Source: Rhodothermus profundi (lineage in GTDB: Bacteria; Bacteroidota; Rhodothermia; Rhodothermales; Rhodothermaceae). From it: a stretch of 64,000 nt of DNA. The stretch's first letter is position 1. The number at the start of each line of letters is the position of its first letter. The notes beneath the pieces are model-generated. The model saw nothing but the letters and a program-made list of their open reading frames with translations. It made no database searches and was not told the DNA's origin. Shown in pieces: positions 1 to 8,546 of this stretch. The stretch lies in NCBI RefSeq assembly GCF_900142415.1, contig NZ_FRAU01000006.1:62001-126000 (forward strand), in the 5' to 3' direction. A program made the position numbers and the translations under genes.

Positions 1-665
1 TGCTTCCTTACCTTTACACCTGCTTTGAAGAGCACCAGCGCACGGGCCTTCCCGTGCTACGGCCTCTCTGGCTACACTACTTCGATGATCCGCGCACCTT
101 TGAAATTGACGACAGTTTTCTACTGGGTCCCCATCTGCTGGTCGCACCTGTTTTAGAACCGGGCGCTCAACATCGCCGCGTCTATTTGCCTGCTGGCAGG
201 TGGTATGACTTCTGGAGCAACCGCGCTTACGAGGGACCCGATGAAATCCTCGTTGAAGCTCCCCTGGATGTATTGCCCGTTTTTGTGCGTGCGGGAACGG
301 TGCTCCCACTGGGCCCCGCCTTACAGCACACCGACGAACCCTGCGACACGCTGCAACTCCACGTGTATCCCGGCCAGGGCCATAGCCTGCTCTACGAAGA
401 CGACGGGCATTCCTGGGCCTACGAAACCGGTGCGTTCCGACGCACTACCTTCATGCTGGAAGCCACTTCTTCCGCGCTCTCTCTACGCGTCCACGTAGAA
501 GGAAGCTATCACTCTCCCATAAAGCGCTTTCATCTCTGCTGGCATCACGGAGAGGGACCCACTACCCTTTACGTAGATGGCCAGCCTATTGCGTCCCACT
601 ATGACGCCACCCATCAGCATATAACCGCAGAACTTCCCGCCTTTTTCACGCATGTGCACACGTGA
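1..665 (+). CDS. GH31 family glycosidase (alpha-glucosidase type), C-terminal part
   Basis: An open frame enters from the left edge (first whole codon at base 3) and stops at 665, so only about 220 C-terminal residues are present. The sequence begins with LPYLYT and continues with GLPVLRPLWL, FLLGPHLLVAPVL, YLPAGRWYDFW and VFVRAGTVLPLGP, which are the typical run at the end of the GH31 barrel and the start of its beta-sandwich domain. The family hydrolyses alpha-glucosidic bonds or transfers glucosyl or xylosyl units. The catalytic aspartates lie upstream of the window, so substrate specificity cannot be judged. The GTG at 54 is internal and is not the real start. Confidence 0.9.
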   Translation, partial: LPYLYTCFEEHQRTGLPVLRPLWLHYFDDPRTFEIDDSFLLGPHLLVAPVLEPGAQHRRVYLPAGRWYDFWSNRAYEGPDEILVEAPLDVLPVFVRAGTVLPLGPALQHTDEPCDTLQLHVYPGQGHSLLYEDDGHSWAYETGAFRRTTFMLEATSSALSLRVHVEGSYHSPIKRFHLCWHHGEGPTTLYVDGQPIASHYDATHQHITAELPAFFTHVHT

Positions 666-866
666 GCCATTTTTATCTCCCTGCCCCTCGGATGCTGGAA
701 GCGTTTACCAGGCGCTTTATCCCCTTATCTCTGCTACACTTTCCCACCAAACTCCAATCATTTGATCAATTACTTGAATATCCGTTATGTTTTTTGTAAA
801 TTGCATTGTTGTAGCACCCCCCTGACGCCAGACATTCTTGCTCACCAATCCTATAGAGAAGCGGAC

Positions 867-1643
867 ATGGCTCAGCCAATGCGTATTCTTTTTGTTGCCA
901 GTGAAATCATTCCTTTTGCTCAAGTTACCCCCATTGCCGAACTGGCTCGCCTGCTGCCGGAACGGCTGCAAGAAGCGGGATTGGTAGAGCCGCGCATTAT
1001 GATGCCTCGTTATGGCATCGTCAGTGAGCGCCGGAACCGCTTACACGAAGTTATTCGTCTTTCGGGAACGCACGTGCCGCTCGGCAAAGACCAGGAAACG
1101 TTGAAAGTTAAGGTAGCCTCTATTCCTGGAATTCGGCTTCAGGTCTATTTCATGGACAACACCCGTTATTTCAAACGCAAAGGCGTGTACGCCGACAAGG
1201 AAGGCGCCGAATTTCCGGACAATGTAGCCCGCGCTCTGTTTTTCGGTCGTGCCGTGCTGGAGACCGTGCGAAAACTGGGATGGGCACCGGATATCGTGCA
1301 TGCCTTTGGTAGCCTGGCGGGATTGTTGCCTTTTCTACTTACCACAGAATATGCACAGGACCCACTTTTCGAGCGGGCGCGACGCATCTATACGCCGGAC
1401 GGCCTCACGTTAAAGGCGCGCCTGAGCGCTGCGCTGCTAGACAAGCTGCGGTTGCCCCAGGATGAACGCCTCATCGACCGTTCGCTCGATGAAGTAGGCC
1501 GCGCTCTGGCCGAAGTCGTGGTCTATCCGGCATCACTGCAGCCAAGTGAAACAGAGGCGGTTCAGTTTGCTGCTGATCCCGAGGCGTTTGTGGAGCAGGC
1601 TGCTGCCCTGTATGAGCAGTTGCTCAGCAGCGTGCCTGCTTGA
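867..1643 (+). CDS. Short glycogen/starch synthase-like protein (GT5 N-terminal domain only)
   Basis: 258 residues from ATG 867. The frame stays open back to 762, but MRILFVASEIIPFAQV shortly after Met867 is the classic N-terminus of GT5 synthases (ADP-glucose binding fold), which fixes the start. A full glycogen synthase is about 480 residues; this protein stops after the N-terminal Rossmann half and lacks the C-terminal GT-B domain. Short forms of this kind next to a DUF4270 gene are familiar in Bacteroidota, and a DUF4270 gene follows here. It is therefore probably a genuine short protein rather than a broken gene. A synthase activity is doubtful; its role is unknown. Confidence 0.75.
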   Translation: MAQPMRILFVASEIIPFAQVTPIAELARLLPERLQEAGLVEPRIMMPRYGIVSERRNRLHEVIRLSGTHVPLGKDQETLKVKVASIPGIRLQVYFMDNTRYFKRKGVYADKEGAEFPDNVARALFFGRAVLETVRKLGWAPDIVHAFGSLAGLLPFLLTTEYAQDPLFERARRIYTPDGLTLKARLSAALLDKLRLPQDERLIDRSLDEVGRALAEVVVYPASLQPSETEAVQFAADPEAFVEQAAALYEQLLSSVPA

Positions 1644-1811
1644 AGCACGCTCCAGCGAAAACCTGCCGGTAGCTCCTGCGTTAACCGCACGGCTGCTGGC
1701 CGTGGGCAAGCCCCTCGACCCCGTCGAGTGGGCTTTTGCCTTTCTCAAACACGAAATCGTAACCGGGCATCGTTCTTCAGCCGATGCCCCTGCTTCAGGC
1801 GGAAAGAGTTT

Positions 1812-2951
1812 ATGCGACGCTTAGCGGTCTGGCACCTTTGCGTGCTATTTCTGCTGCTGACGGCAGGCTGCGATGATCCGTCGGCGGTAGGCATTGGCTT
1901 GATCGGCGAGGAGGGTGTTCCCGTGCTGGTGCGTCTGCCAGCCGACTCGGTACTGGTGGCTCAGCAAAAAGATCGAACCGGCAACGCTGCCCAGGTACTG
2001 GCCGGTCGGGTAGCCGACCCAGCGATTGGAACGCTGGCCGCAACAGGCTACCTGGATTTTACCATGCCGCTTGGCACGCGCGTCGACACAACCATTGTCA
2101 GCGTCCAACTGCAGTTGCGGCGCAGTTACCTGTACGGCGACACGCTCTCTTCGGTAACGTTGGCCTTGCATGACATGCTGGAAGACTGGCCTTTCAGCGG
2201 CGTCGCTTCGGATACAACGCTGCCAGCCGGTCCTCAGGTACGCACCTTTACGTTTACCCCCACCGACACGCTTCTTCAGGTTGCGCTGCCTGCTGAATGG
2301 ATCGCCGCGCACGACACCACCCTTCGGAGCCGCACCTTTGCAACCAGCTTTCATGGCTTTCAGCTAGCGCCGGTTGCAGGCAACGCGGTTGTAGGGTTCC
2401 AGCTAGAAGCCACCCGCCTTCTGGTGATTACGGCTACCGATACGCTACGCCTGACCACTTCCAAAGCCTTAACAACCATTGCCCGCGAAGCTACGGTGCC
2501 GCCGCCAGAAGGTCGCCTCTGGCTGCAGGACGGCACCGGCCAGGTGGTGCGCCTGCGTTTCAATTTTCTAGCCGATAGCGTCCGCGAGGCAGGACTGCAC
2601 GCAGCGCTCCTTGAGGTTCCGCTGGATTCCACGCAGACGCCTCCAGGCTTCGTGCGCCCGCTTCCCGTCAGCGTTCGCCTCGTGGGCGTCGACGCAGAAG
2701 GGAATGTCCCGATTACTTCGCTGGGAGAACCGATCGTACTGGCAACCACAACGCCTGATGGGGGACGCCTCCGGTTTCGGTTGACCGGCATCACCCTGCA
2801 AACCCTTCAGCGGCTTATGCTGGGCGAAACGCCCATTCAGTATCTCCAACTGGAATTCCCGAACCGGGATAACACGCTGAGCCCGCTGCTTCTTGACACA
2901 AGGGAATCGCGCCCCACCTTAACCCTGATGCTCACGCCGCCTGCCCCATGA
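1812..2951 (+). CDS. DUF4270 family lipoprotein
   Basis: 379 residues from ATG 1812, preceded by a purine-rich GGAAAGAG ribosome site. The N-terminus is a lipoprotein signal: MRRLAVWHLC, a hydrophobic run, then LLTAGC with Cys18 as the lipidation site. The rest is beta-rich and Thr/Leu/Asp-rich, with the early VGIGLIGEEG stretch and repeated 'DTTL' and 'LRLT' elements of the DUF4270 family of Bacteroidota surface or periplasmic lipoproteins. The stop overlaps the next start (ATGA at 2948-2951), so the two genes are probably translationally coupled. Function is unknown; an envelope role is inferred from the lipid anchor and the neighbouring barrel and TPR proteins. Confidence 0.75.
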   Translation: MRRLAVWHLCVLFLLLTAGCDDPSAVGIGLIGEEGVPVLVRLPADSVLVAQQKDRTGNAAQVLAGRVADPAIGTLAATGYLDFTMPLGTRVDTTIVSVQLQLRRSYLYGDTLSSVTLALHDMLEDWPFSGVASDTTLPAGPQVRTFTFTPTDTLLQVALPAEWIAAHDTTLRSRTFATSFHGFQLAPVAGNAVVGFQLEATRLLVITATDTLRLTTSKALTTIAREATVPPPEGRLWLQDGTGQVVRLRFNFLADSVREAGLHAALLEVPLDSTQTPPGFVRPLPVSVRLVGVDAEGNVPITSLGEPIVLATTTPDGGRLRFRLTGITLQTLQRLMLGETPIQYLQLEFPNRDNTLSPLLLDTRESRPTLTLMLTPPAP

Positions 2952-4273
2952 CCATGCGCACGCTTCAACGACTCCTTGCGCTCGCGCTGCTGGGACTGGC
3001 CGTTCCGGCAACCGCCCAGCGTACAGGCGAGGGCTCTGTGTACTCGCGCTTCGGCCTGGGTAACCGCGTCGACTACGCCTCCTCTCAACTGCAGGCCATG
3101 GGCGGAGGCGGGGTCGCGCTGTTTAACTTGAATTATCTAAATCTCAGCAATCCGGCTACCTGGTCGGAGCAGGTGCTGACGCGCGCTACGGGCACCGTCG
3201 TCTTTCAGCGGCTTTGGGCTACCGATGCCTCCGGAAACACAACCCGGCTGGGCTCTGGTGCCCTGCAATCGGTTCACTTGAGCCTTCCGCTGCGAACGCG
3301 CCGTATCGGTCTGGGCCTCGCCTTTCGGCCTTACACCCGTGCCAATTATCTGGTACGGACGGGTGCGCTGCTTGCCCATCCAGAACTGGGCGATACGATT
3401 CGCTATCAGATCGACTACGCTGGCGAAGGCGGACTGCAGCAGCTCAATGCGGGGCTGGGTCTCTACGTGCATCCTCGCCTCAGCATAGGCGTGCGTGCTG
3501 ATCTGATTTTTGGCATCATTGAACATACGCGGCGCACGCGCTTCTTTTACCCGGACCTGCCCGGGGTTATGCCGACGGAATATGTGCCCACCTTATTTGC
3601 CACCGCTACCCGACTGGCTGGCGCCCGCGCTACCGTTGGAGTGCTCTTGCGCCTTCCCGCCGGAAGGCGCCCCTCAGATGCATTGGCCTTCGGACTCACC
3701 TTCTCAACACCGACCACGCTCCGCGGCACGCGCGTGCATACCCTCGGCGAAAGCCTTGACCGCGACACGCTGGGGACGCCGCAGCGCGGCAATGTCTATC
3801 TACCCCTTTCCATCAGTTGGGGAGTGTCCTATCAAAAGGACAATCGCTGGACACTGGTACTGGACGGCCAATACGAACCGTGGTCACGCTTCCGAAGCGA
3901 TCTGGCATTTGCTGGCTACAACCCAGATGGAGAAAATCTCTTCAAAGACCGCCTGCGGCTTTCAGCCGGTCTTGAATACCTGCCAGCCGGAACCGATTTT
4001 TCCGCAGCGTATTTTCATCAAGTAGCTTACCGGTTAGGCCTTTACTGGGAGCGTGCCTACGTCGATCCTCGGCCGGACACCCCGTTGCATACGCTGGCGC
4101 TAACGGCCGGCCTGAGCTTCCCGACGCTGTTTCCCGGCACGCGCCTTGACGTAAATCTAGAAGTAGGCACCCGCGGAACAACAGCCCGCAACCTGGTACG
4201 CGATGTATATTACCGTCTCGGACTGAGCGTGAATGTAGGCGAACGCTGGTTCCTGCAACGACGCTTTAATTGA
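2948..4273 (+). CDS. Outer-membrane beta-barrel protein (FadL/PorV-like)
   Basis: 441 residues with a clear signal peptide (ALALLGLAVPATAQ, cleavage expected after AQ). The mature part begins with GSVYSRFGLGNRVDYASSQLQAMGGGG and keeps an alternating hydrophobic, aromatic and glycine pattern to the end, finishing with a Phe-rich strand (WFLQRRFN), as outer-membrane barrels do. It resembles the Bacteroidota OmpP1/FadL-like transport barrels. ATG 2948 overlaps the stop of the DUF4270 gene; an alternative ATG lies at 2954. The substrate cannot be read from the sequence. It forms an apparent operon with the lipoprotein before it and the TPR protein after it. Confidence 0.7.
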   Translation: MTMRTLQRLLALALLGLAVPATAQRTGEGSVYSRFGLGNRVDYASSQLQAMGGGGVALFNLNYLNLSNPATWSEQVLTRATGTVVFQRLWATDASGNTTRLGSGALQSVHLSLPLRTRRIGLGLAFRPYTRANYLVRTGALLAHPELGDTIRYQIDYAGEGGLQQLNAGLGLYVHPRLSIGVRADLIFGIIEHTRRTRFFYPDLPGVMPTEYVPTLFATATRLAGARATVGVLLRLPAGRRPSDALAFGLTFSTPTTLRGTRVHTLGESLDRDTLGTPQRGNVYLPLSISWGVSYQKDNRWTLVLDGQYEPWSRFRSDLAFAGYNPDGENLFKDRLRLSAGLEYLPAGTDFSAAYFHQVAYRLGLYWERAYVDPRPDTPLHTLALTAGLSFPTLFPGTRLDVNLEVGTRGTTARNLVRDVYYRLGLSVNVGERWFLQRRFN

Positions 4274-4309
4274 TGCTAAGCCACCTGCCAACCAGCCGGT
4301 AAAAAAGAA

Positions 4310-5695
4310 ATGATGATCCGGGCAACAGGGATCTTCGCCGGGCAACCCTACACCACGGGCATCTGGAGTGGTGTCCTCGGGCTGCTTCTGCTGGTCTTTA
4401 GCGCCCAGGCCCAGCCAGTGGCCGCACAGCAACCCGAGCAGCAGGAAATTGACGAGCACACGAAGGCGGTCAACTATAGCCTCTACTACGAGTACTTCAA
4501 AAACAAAGATTACAACGCCGCCCTCCCCTACCTGCGCTGGATGATCCAGCATGCACCGGAATACGCTGGCCCCGGCCGCAAGGATGATCGCAACTTTGAG
4601 CGCATCATTAAAGTCCACGAAGAGCTGGCTAAAGCTGCCGACGATCCAGAGCTTGCCCGGGCTCATCTTGACTCAGCGCTCGCGTATTTCGACATGGCCC
4701 TGGAAGTACTGCCAGCTCGGGGCGTAGACCTAGATACCGTTACCTGGTATATCCGGCGAGGTCGCTTCATTCAGCGCTTTCCCGAACTGCTGGCTGATCG
4801 CCAGCCAGAGGCAGTCACGTACTACCGAAAAGCATTTGAGCTGGCTCCGCAGCGGGTCGACGACTATTCCATTCAGGTAGTTATTGCCGATCTGGTCCGG
4901 GAAGGCAAAAAAGAAGAGGCTGTCGCCTTCATGGACCAGGTGGAGGCAGCGCTGGGAAATGACCCGGAACGGGCCTCTCTGATGGAATACATTACGGCCA
5001 TTCGCGACAATCTCTTCCAGACACCTGAGGAACGCATGGCTTTCCTCGAAAACCGGCTGGCAAAAGACTCCACCAATCTGGAGATCATCTCGGAGCTGTT
5101 CGACATTTACCGCCAGCTCGGTGAACGCGAAAAAATGTATGGCCTGGCCGAACGACTCCTTGCGCTCAAACAGGATGCACGCACCTACCATATGGTCGGG
5201 AAACTCTACCTGGACGACGGCGAACCGGCAAAAGCGCTAGAGTACTTCCGCCAGGCCATGCAAATGCCCGGGGTGGAAGAGATTGCCCGCGAGTTGTATT
5301 TCAACGCAGGGGTTGCAGAACAGCAGCTTGGACGTCTGGCCAATGCGCGCACCTACTTCCGGCGTGCTCTGCGCGTTGATCCGCAGTTTGGAAAAGCCTA
5401 CATTGCTATCGGAGATCTGTACGCGCAAGCCGTTGCAGAATGCGGCAGCCAGCTCGAACGCGAAGATCGCGCAGTCTACTGGCTAGCCGTTGATTACTAC
5501 GAGCGCGCCAAGCGGGTCGATCCATCCGTCGCGAATGAAGCTAACCGCAAGATCAACACGTACCGCAAATACTTCCCCGATCAAGAAGCACTCTTCTTCA
5601 AAGGATGGCAAGTAGGCCAGCCCTATAAGATCGACTACGGCTGCTACGCCTGGATTAACGAAGAAACCACGGTCAAGCCGCCTCCCTCCTCGTAA
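4310..5695 (+). CDS. Secreted TPR-repeat protein
   Basis: 461 residues with an N-terminal hydrophobic signal (VLGLLLLVFSAQAQ) followed by a Gln-rich linker. The mature protein consists of helix pairs typical of tetratricopeptide repeats: YFKNKDYNAALPYLRWMIQHAP near the start and a clear pair at about residues 300-370 (YFRQAMQMPGVEE, YFRRALRVDPQFGKAYIAIGDLY). TPRs bind partner proteins, so this is probably a periplasmic scaffold working with the barrel and lipoprotein just upstream. It begins 36 bases after the barrel gene and is followed by a strong terminator, so it is likely the last gene of the envelope operon. Confidence 0.8.
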   Translation: MMIRATGIFAGQPYTTGIWSGVLGLLLLVFSAQAQPVAAQQPEQQEIDEHTKAVNYSLYYEYFKNKDYNAALPYLRWMIQHAPEYAGPGRKDDRNFERIIKVHEELAKAADDPELARAHLDSALAYFDMALEVLPARGVDLDTVTWYIRRGRFIQRFPELLADRQPEAVTYYRKAFELAPQRVDDYSIQVVIADLVREGKKEEAVAFMDQVEAALGNDPERASLMEYITAIRDNLFQTPEERMAFLENRLAKDSTNLEIISELFDIYRQLGEREKMYGLAERLLALKQDARTYHMVGKLYLDDGEPAKALEYFRQAMQMPGVEEIARELYFNAGVAEQQLGRLANARTYFRRALRVDPQFGKAYIAIGDLYAQAVAECGSQLEREDRAVYWLAVDYYERAKRVDPSVANEANRKINTYRKYFPDQEALFFKGWQVGQPYKIDYGCYAWINEETTVKPPPSS

Positions 5696-5727
5696 ACAGA
5701 GAATTCGCGGCAAGCATGCGCTCTGAG

Positions 5728-5757
5728 GGTCGGTCTGACAGACCGACCTTTTTTTTT
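5728..5757 (+). terminator. Rho-independent terminator after the TPR gene
   Basis: A near-perfect inverted repeat, GGTCGGTCTG / CAGACCGACC around a single A, runs straight into nine T residues. It sits 32 bases after the TPR stop codon and closes the envelope operon before enolase. Confidence 0.9.
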
Positions 5758-5793
5758 GTACAAAGCGCTTCCTTTTCCGAGCATTTCGCTTGA

Positions 5794-7146
<1,353 letters not shown>

Positions 7147-7149
7147 ATC

Positions 7150-7464
7150 ATGTCCGTGCCCCGCTACACCGATATTCCGCCTCCGAGCAGGCGACGACGG
7201 CGTCGTCGCCTGCTCATCGGAGGACTTCTGGTACTTCTGGGCATATGGCTGGCTTTTCTAGACAGCCATAGTCTTTACCGGCGCATCCGGTGGAGCTACG
7301 AAGCCGCCCGCCTTCGCGCCCAGAACGAAGCCCTCCGGCAACGCATTGACTCCCTCAAGCAGCAGTTGAAGCGCGGGATAACGGACGAAATGATCGAACG
7401 CATAGCCCGCGAACAATACGGAATGCGTCGCCCGGGCGAAACGGTGTATCGGGTTGAAGAATAG
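7150..7464 (+). CDS. Septum formation initiator (FtsB/DivIC family)
   Basis: 104 residues: a basic cytoplasmic tail with a run of arginines, one membrane segment (LLIGGLLVLLGIWLAFL, about residues 22-38), then a coiled coil (LRAQNEALRQRIDSLKQQL) and the typical end EMIERIAREQYGMRRPGETVY. These features define the small bitopic FtsB/DivIC proteins that form the FtsQBL-type complex at the division site. It starts 3 bases after enolase and its stop overlaps a possible GTG start of the ROK kinase, so the three genes look co-transcribed. Confidence 0.93.
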   Translation: MSVPRYTDIPPPSRRRRRRRLLIGGLLVLLGIWLAFLDSHSLYRRIRWSYEAARLRAQNEALRQRIDSLKQQLKRGITDEMIERIAREQYGMRRPGETVYRVEE

Positions 7465-8474
7465 TGCCAAACCCTATGGATTCCCTCCCCGCCTTTGCTG
7501 TTGGCGTTGATCTAGGCGGTACAACCATCAAAGCCGCCCTGGTAGAGCGCGGCGTGGGCATCCAACATGAGCTGAGCCGCCCAACCGAAGCCGAAGAAGG
7601 CCCGGCTCACGTCATCGGTCGGATCGCCGAAATGGTACAGACGCTCATCAGGCGCGCTCCTGACCACCAGATTGCCGGCATTGGCATTGGAGCTCCTGGT
7701 ACCGTCAACTGGGAACGCACGGCTGTCGTCTATCCACCCAACCTGCCGGGCTGGGGTATCGTCGATCTGCGCAAGGCGCTCCAGGAAGCGCTGGGAATTC
7801 CGCTACCGGTATTCGTTGAAAACGACGCCAACCTGGCCGGCCTGGGATCAGCGCACTACGGCGCTGGCCGCCCGTTTGATGCCTTTATCATGGTGACGCT
7901 GGGCACGGGGGTAGGAGGAGCTATCATCTACCGGAACCGCATCTTCCGGGGCACCACTGGTGGGGCAGGCGAAATCGGCCATATGAGCATCGACTACGAA
8001 GGCCCTCTGGATCGCTACGGTATCGCAGGATCCATTGAGGCCTATATTGGCCAACGGTTCTTATCCCGTTACGCCCGCTATCGACTCCTGACGCAACGGC
8101 ATAGTCTCGTGCACCAGATGGCGGGCGAAGACCTGCGCAACCTCACCCCACGCCTCCTCTACGAAGCCGCCCGCGCTGGAGACGAACCGGCCCGAGAAGT
8201 GCTGGCCTGGGCAGGTCATAAACTGGGCTGCGTGCTGGCCTCAGCCGTTAACTTGCTGGACATTCATAAAATTGTAGTGGGCGGAGGCGTCTCAGCCGCA
8301 GACAGGTTCATCCTGGAGCCAGCGCGCCAGACGCTCCGCCGCTATGTAATCCCGGCTCTGCGCGACAAAGTTGAAATTATCCGCGAAACGCTGGGCAACG
8401 AAGCCGGAATGCTGGGCGCTGCCCAGTTAGTCTTTCAGCTCCTTGAACATCCCTCCGAGGAGCTGGAAGCCTGA
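7464..8474 (+). CDS. ROK family sugar kinase (glucokinase-like), zinc motif lost
   Basis: About 333-336 residues. The start is uncertain: GTG 7464 overlaps the divIC stop, while ATG 7476 gives MDSLPAFAVGVDLGGTTIKAALV, and both are possible. Motifs are the phosphate-1 loop GVDLGGTTIK, the catalytic VENDAN segment, VTLGTGVGGAII, GGAGEIGHM and a late VVGGGVSAA. ROK kinases phosphorylate glucose or related sugars with ATP. The family zinc signature C-x-C-G-x2-G-C, expected between GHM and EAY, is replaced here by a stretch with no cysteine (LDRYGIAGSIEAYIG). Glucokinase is the likeliest activity, but the substrate is not proven. Confidence 0.85.
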   Translation: MPNPMDSLPAFAVGVDLGGTTIKAALVERGVGIQHELSRPTEAEEGPAHVIGRIAEMVQTLIRRAPDHQIAGIGIGAPGTVNWERTAVVYPPNLPGWGIVDLRKALQEALGIPLPVFVENDANLAGLGSAHYGAGRPFDAFIMVTLGTGVGGAIIYRNRIFRGTTGGAGEIGHMSIDYEGPLDRYGIAGSIEAYIGQRFLSRYARYRLLTQRHSLVHQMAGEDLRNLTPRLLYEAARAGDEPAREVLAWAGHKLGCVLASAVNLLDIHKIVVGGGVSAADRFILEPARQTLRRYVIPALRDKVEIIRETLGNEAGMLGAAQLVFQLLEHPSEELEA

Positions 8475-8546
8475 GTCGGGAACCCGGTGCCTGCTTTCCG
8501 GTGCATCTCTCCGTCGCCTGACCCGAAGCCTGGTTTCGTCTGTCTG

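Noticed and set aside
762-793. Bacteroidota-type promoter (TTG plus TAnnTTTG) before the short GT5 gene
   Set aside because: TATGTTTT at 786 and TTG at 762 have roughly suitable spacing, but the match is loose in AT-rich sequence and could be chance.
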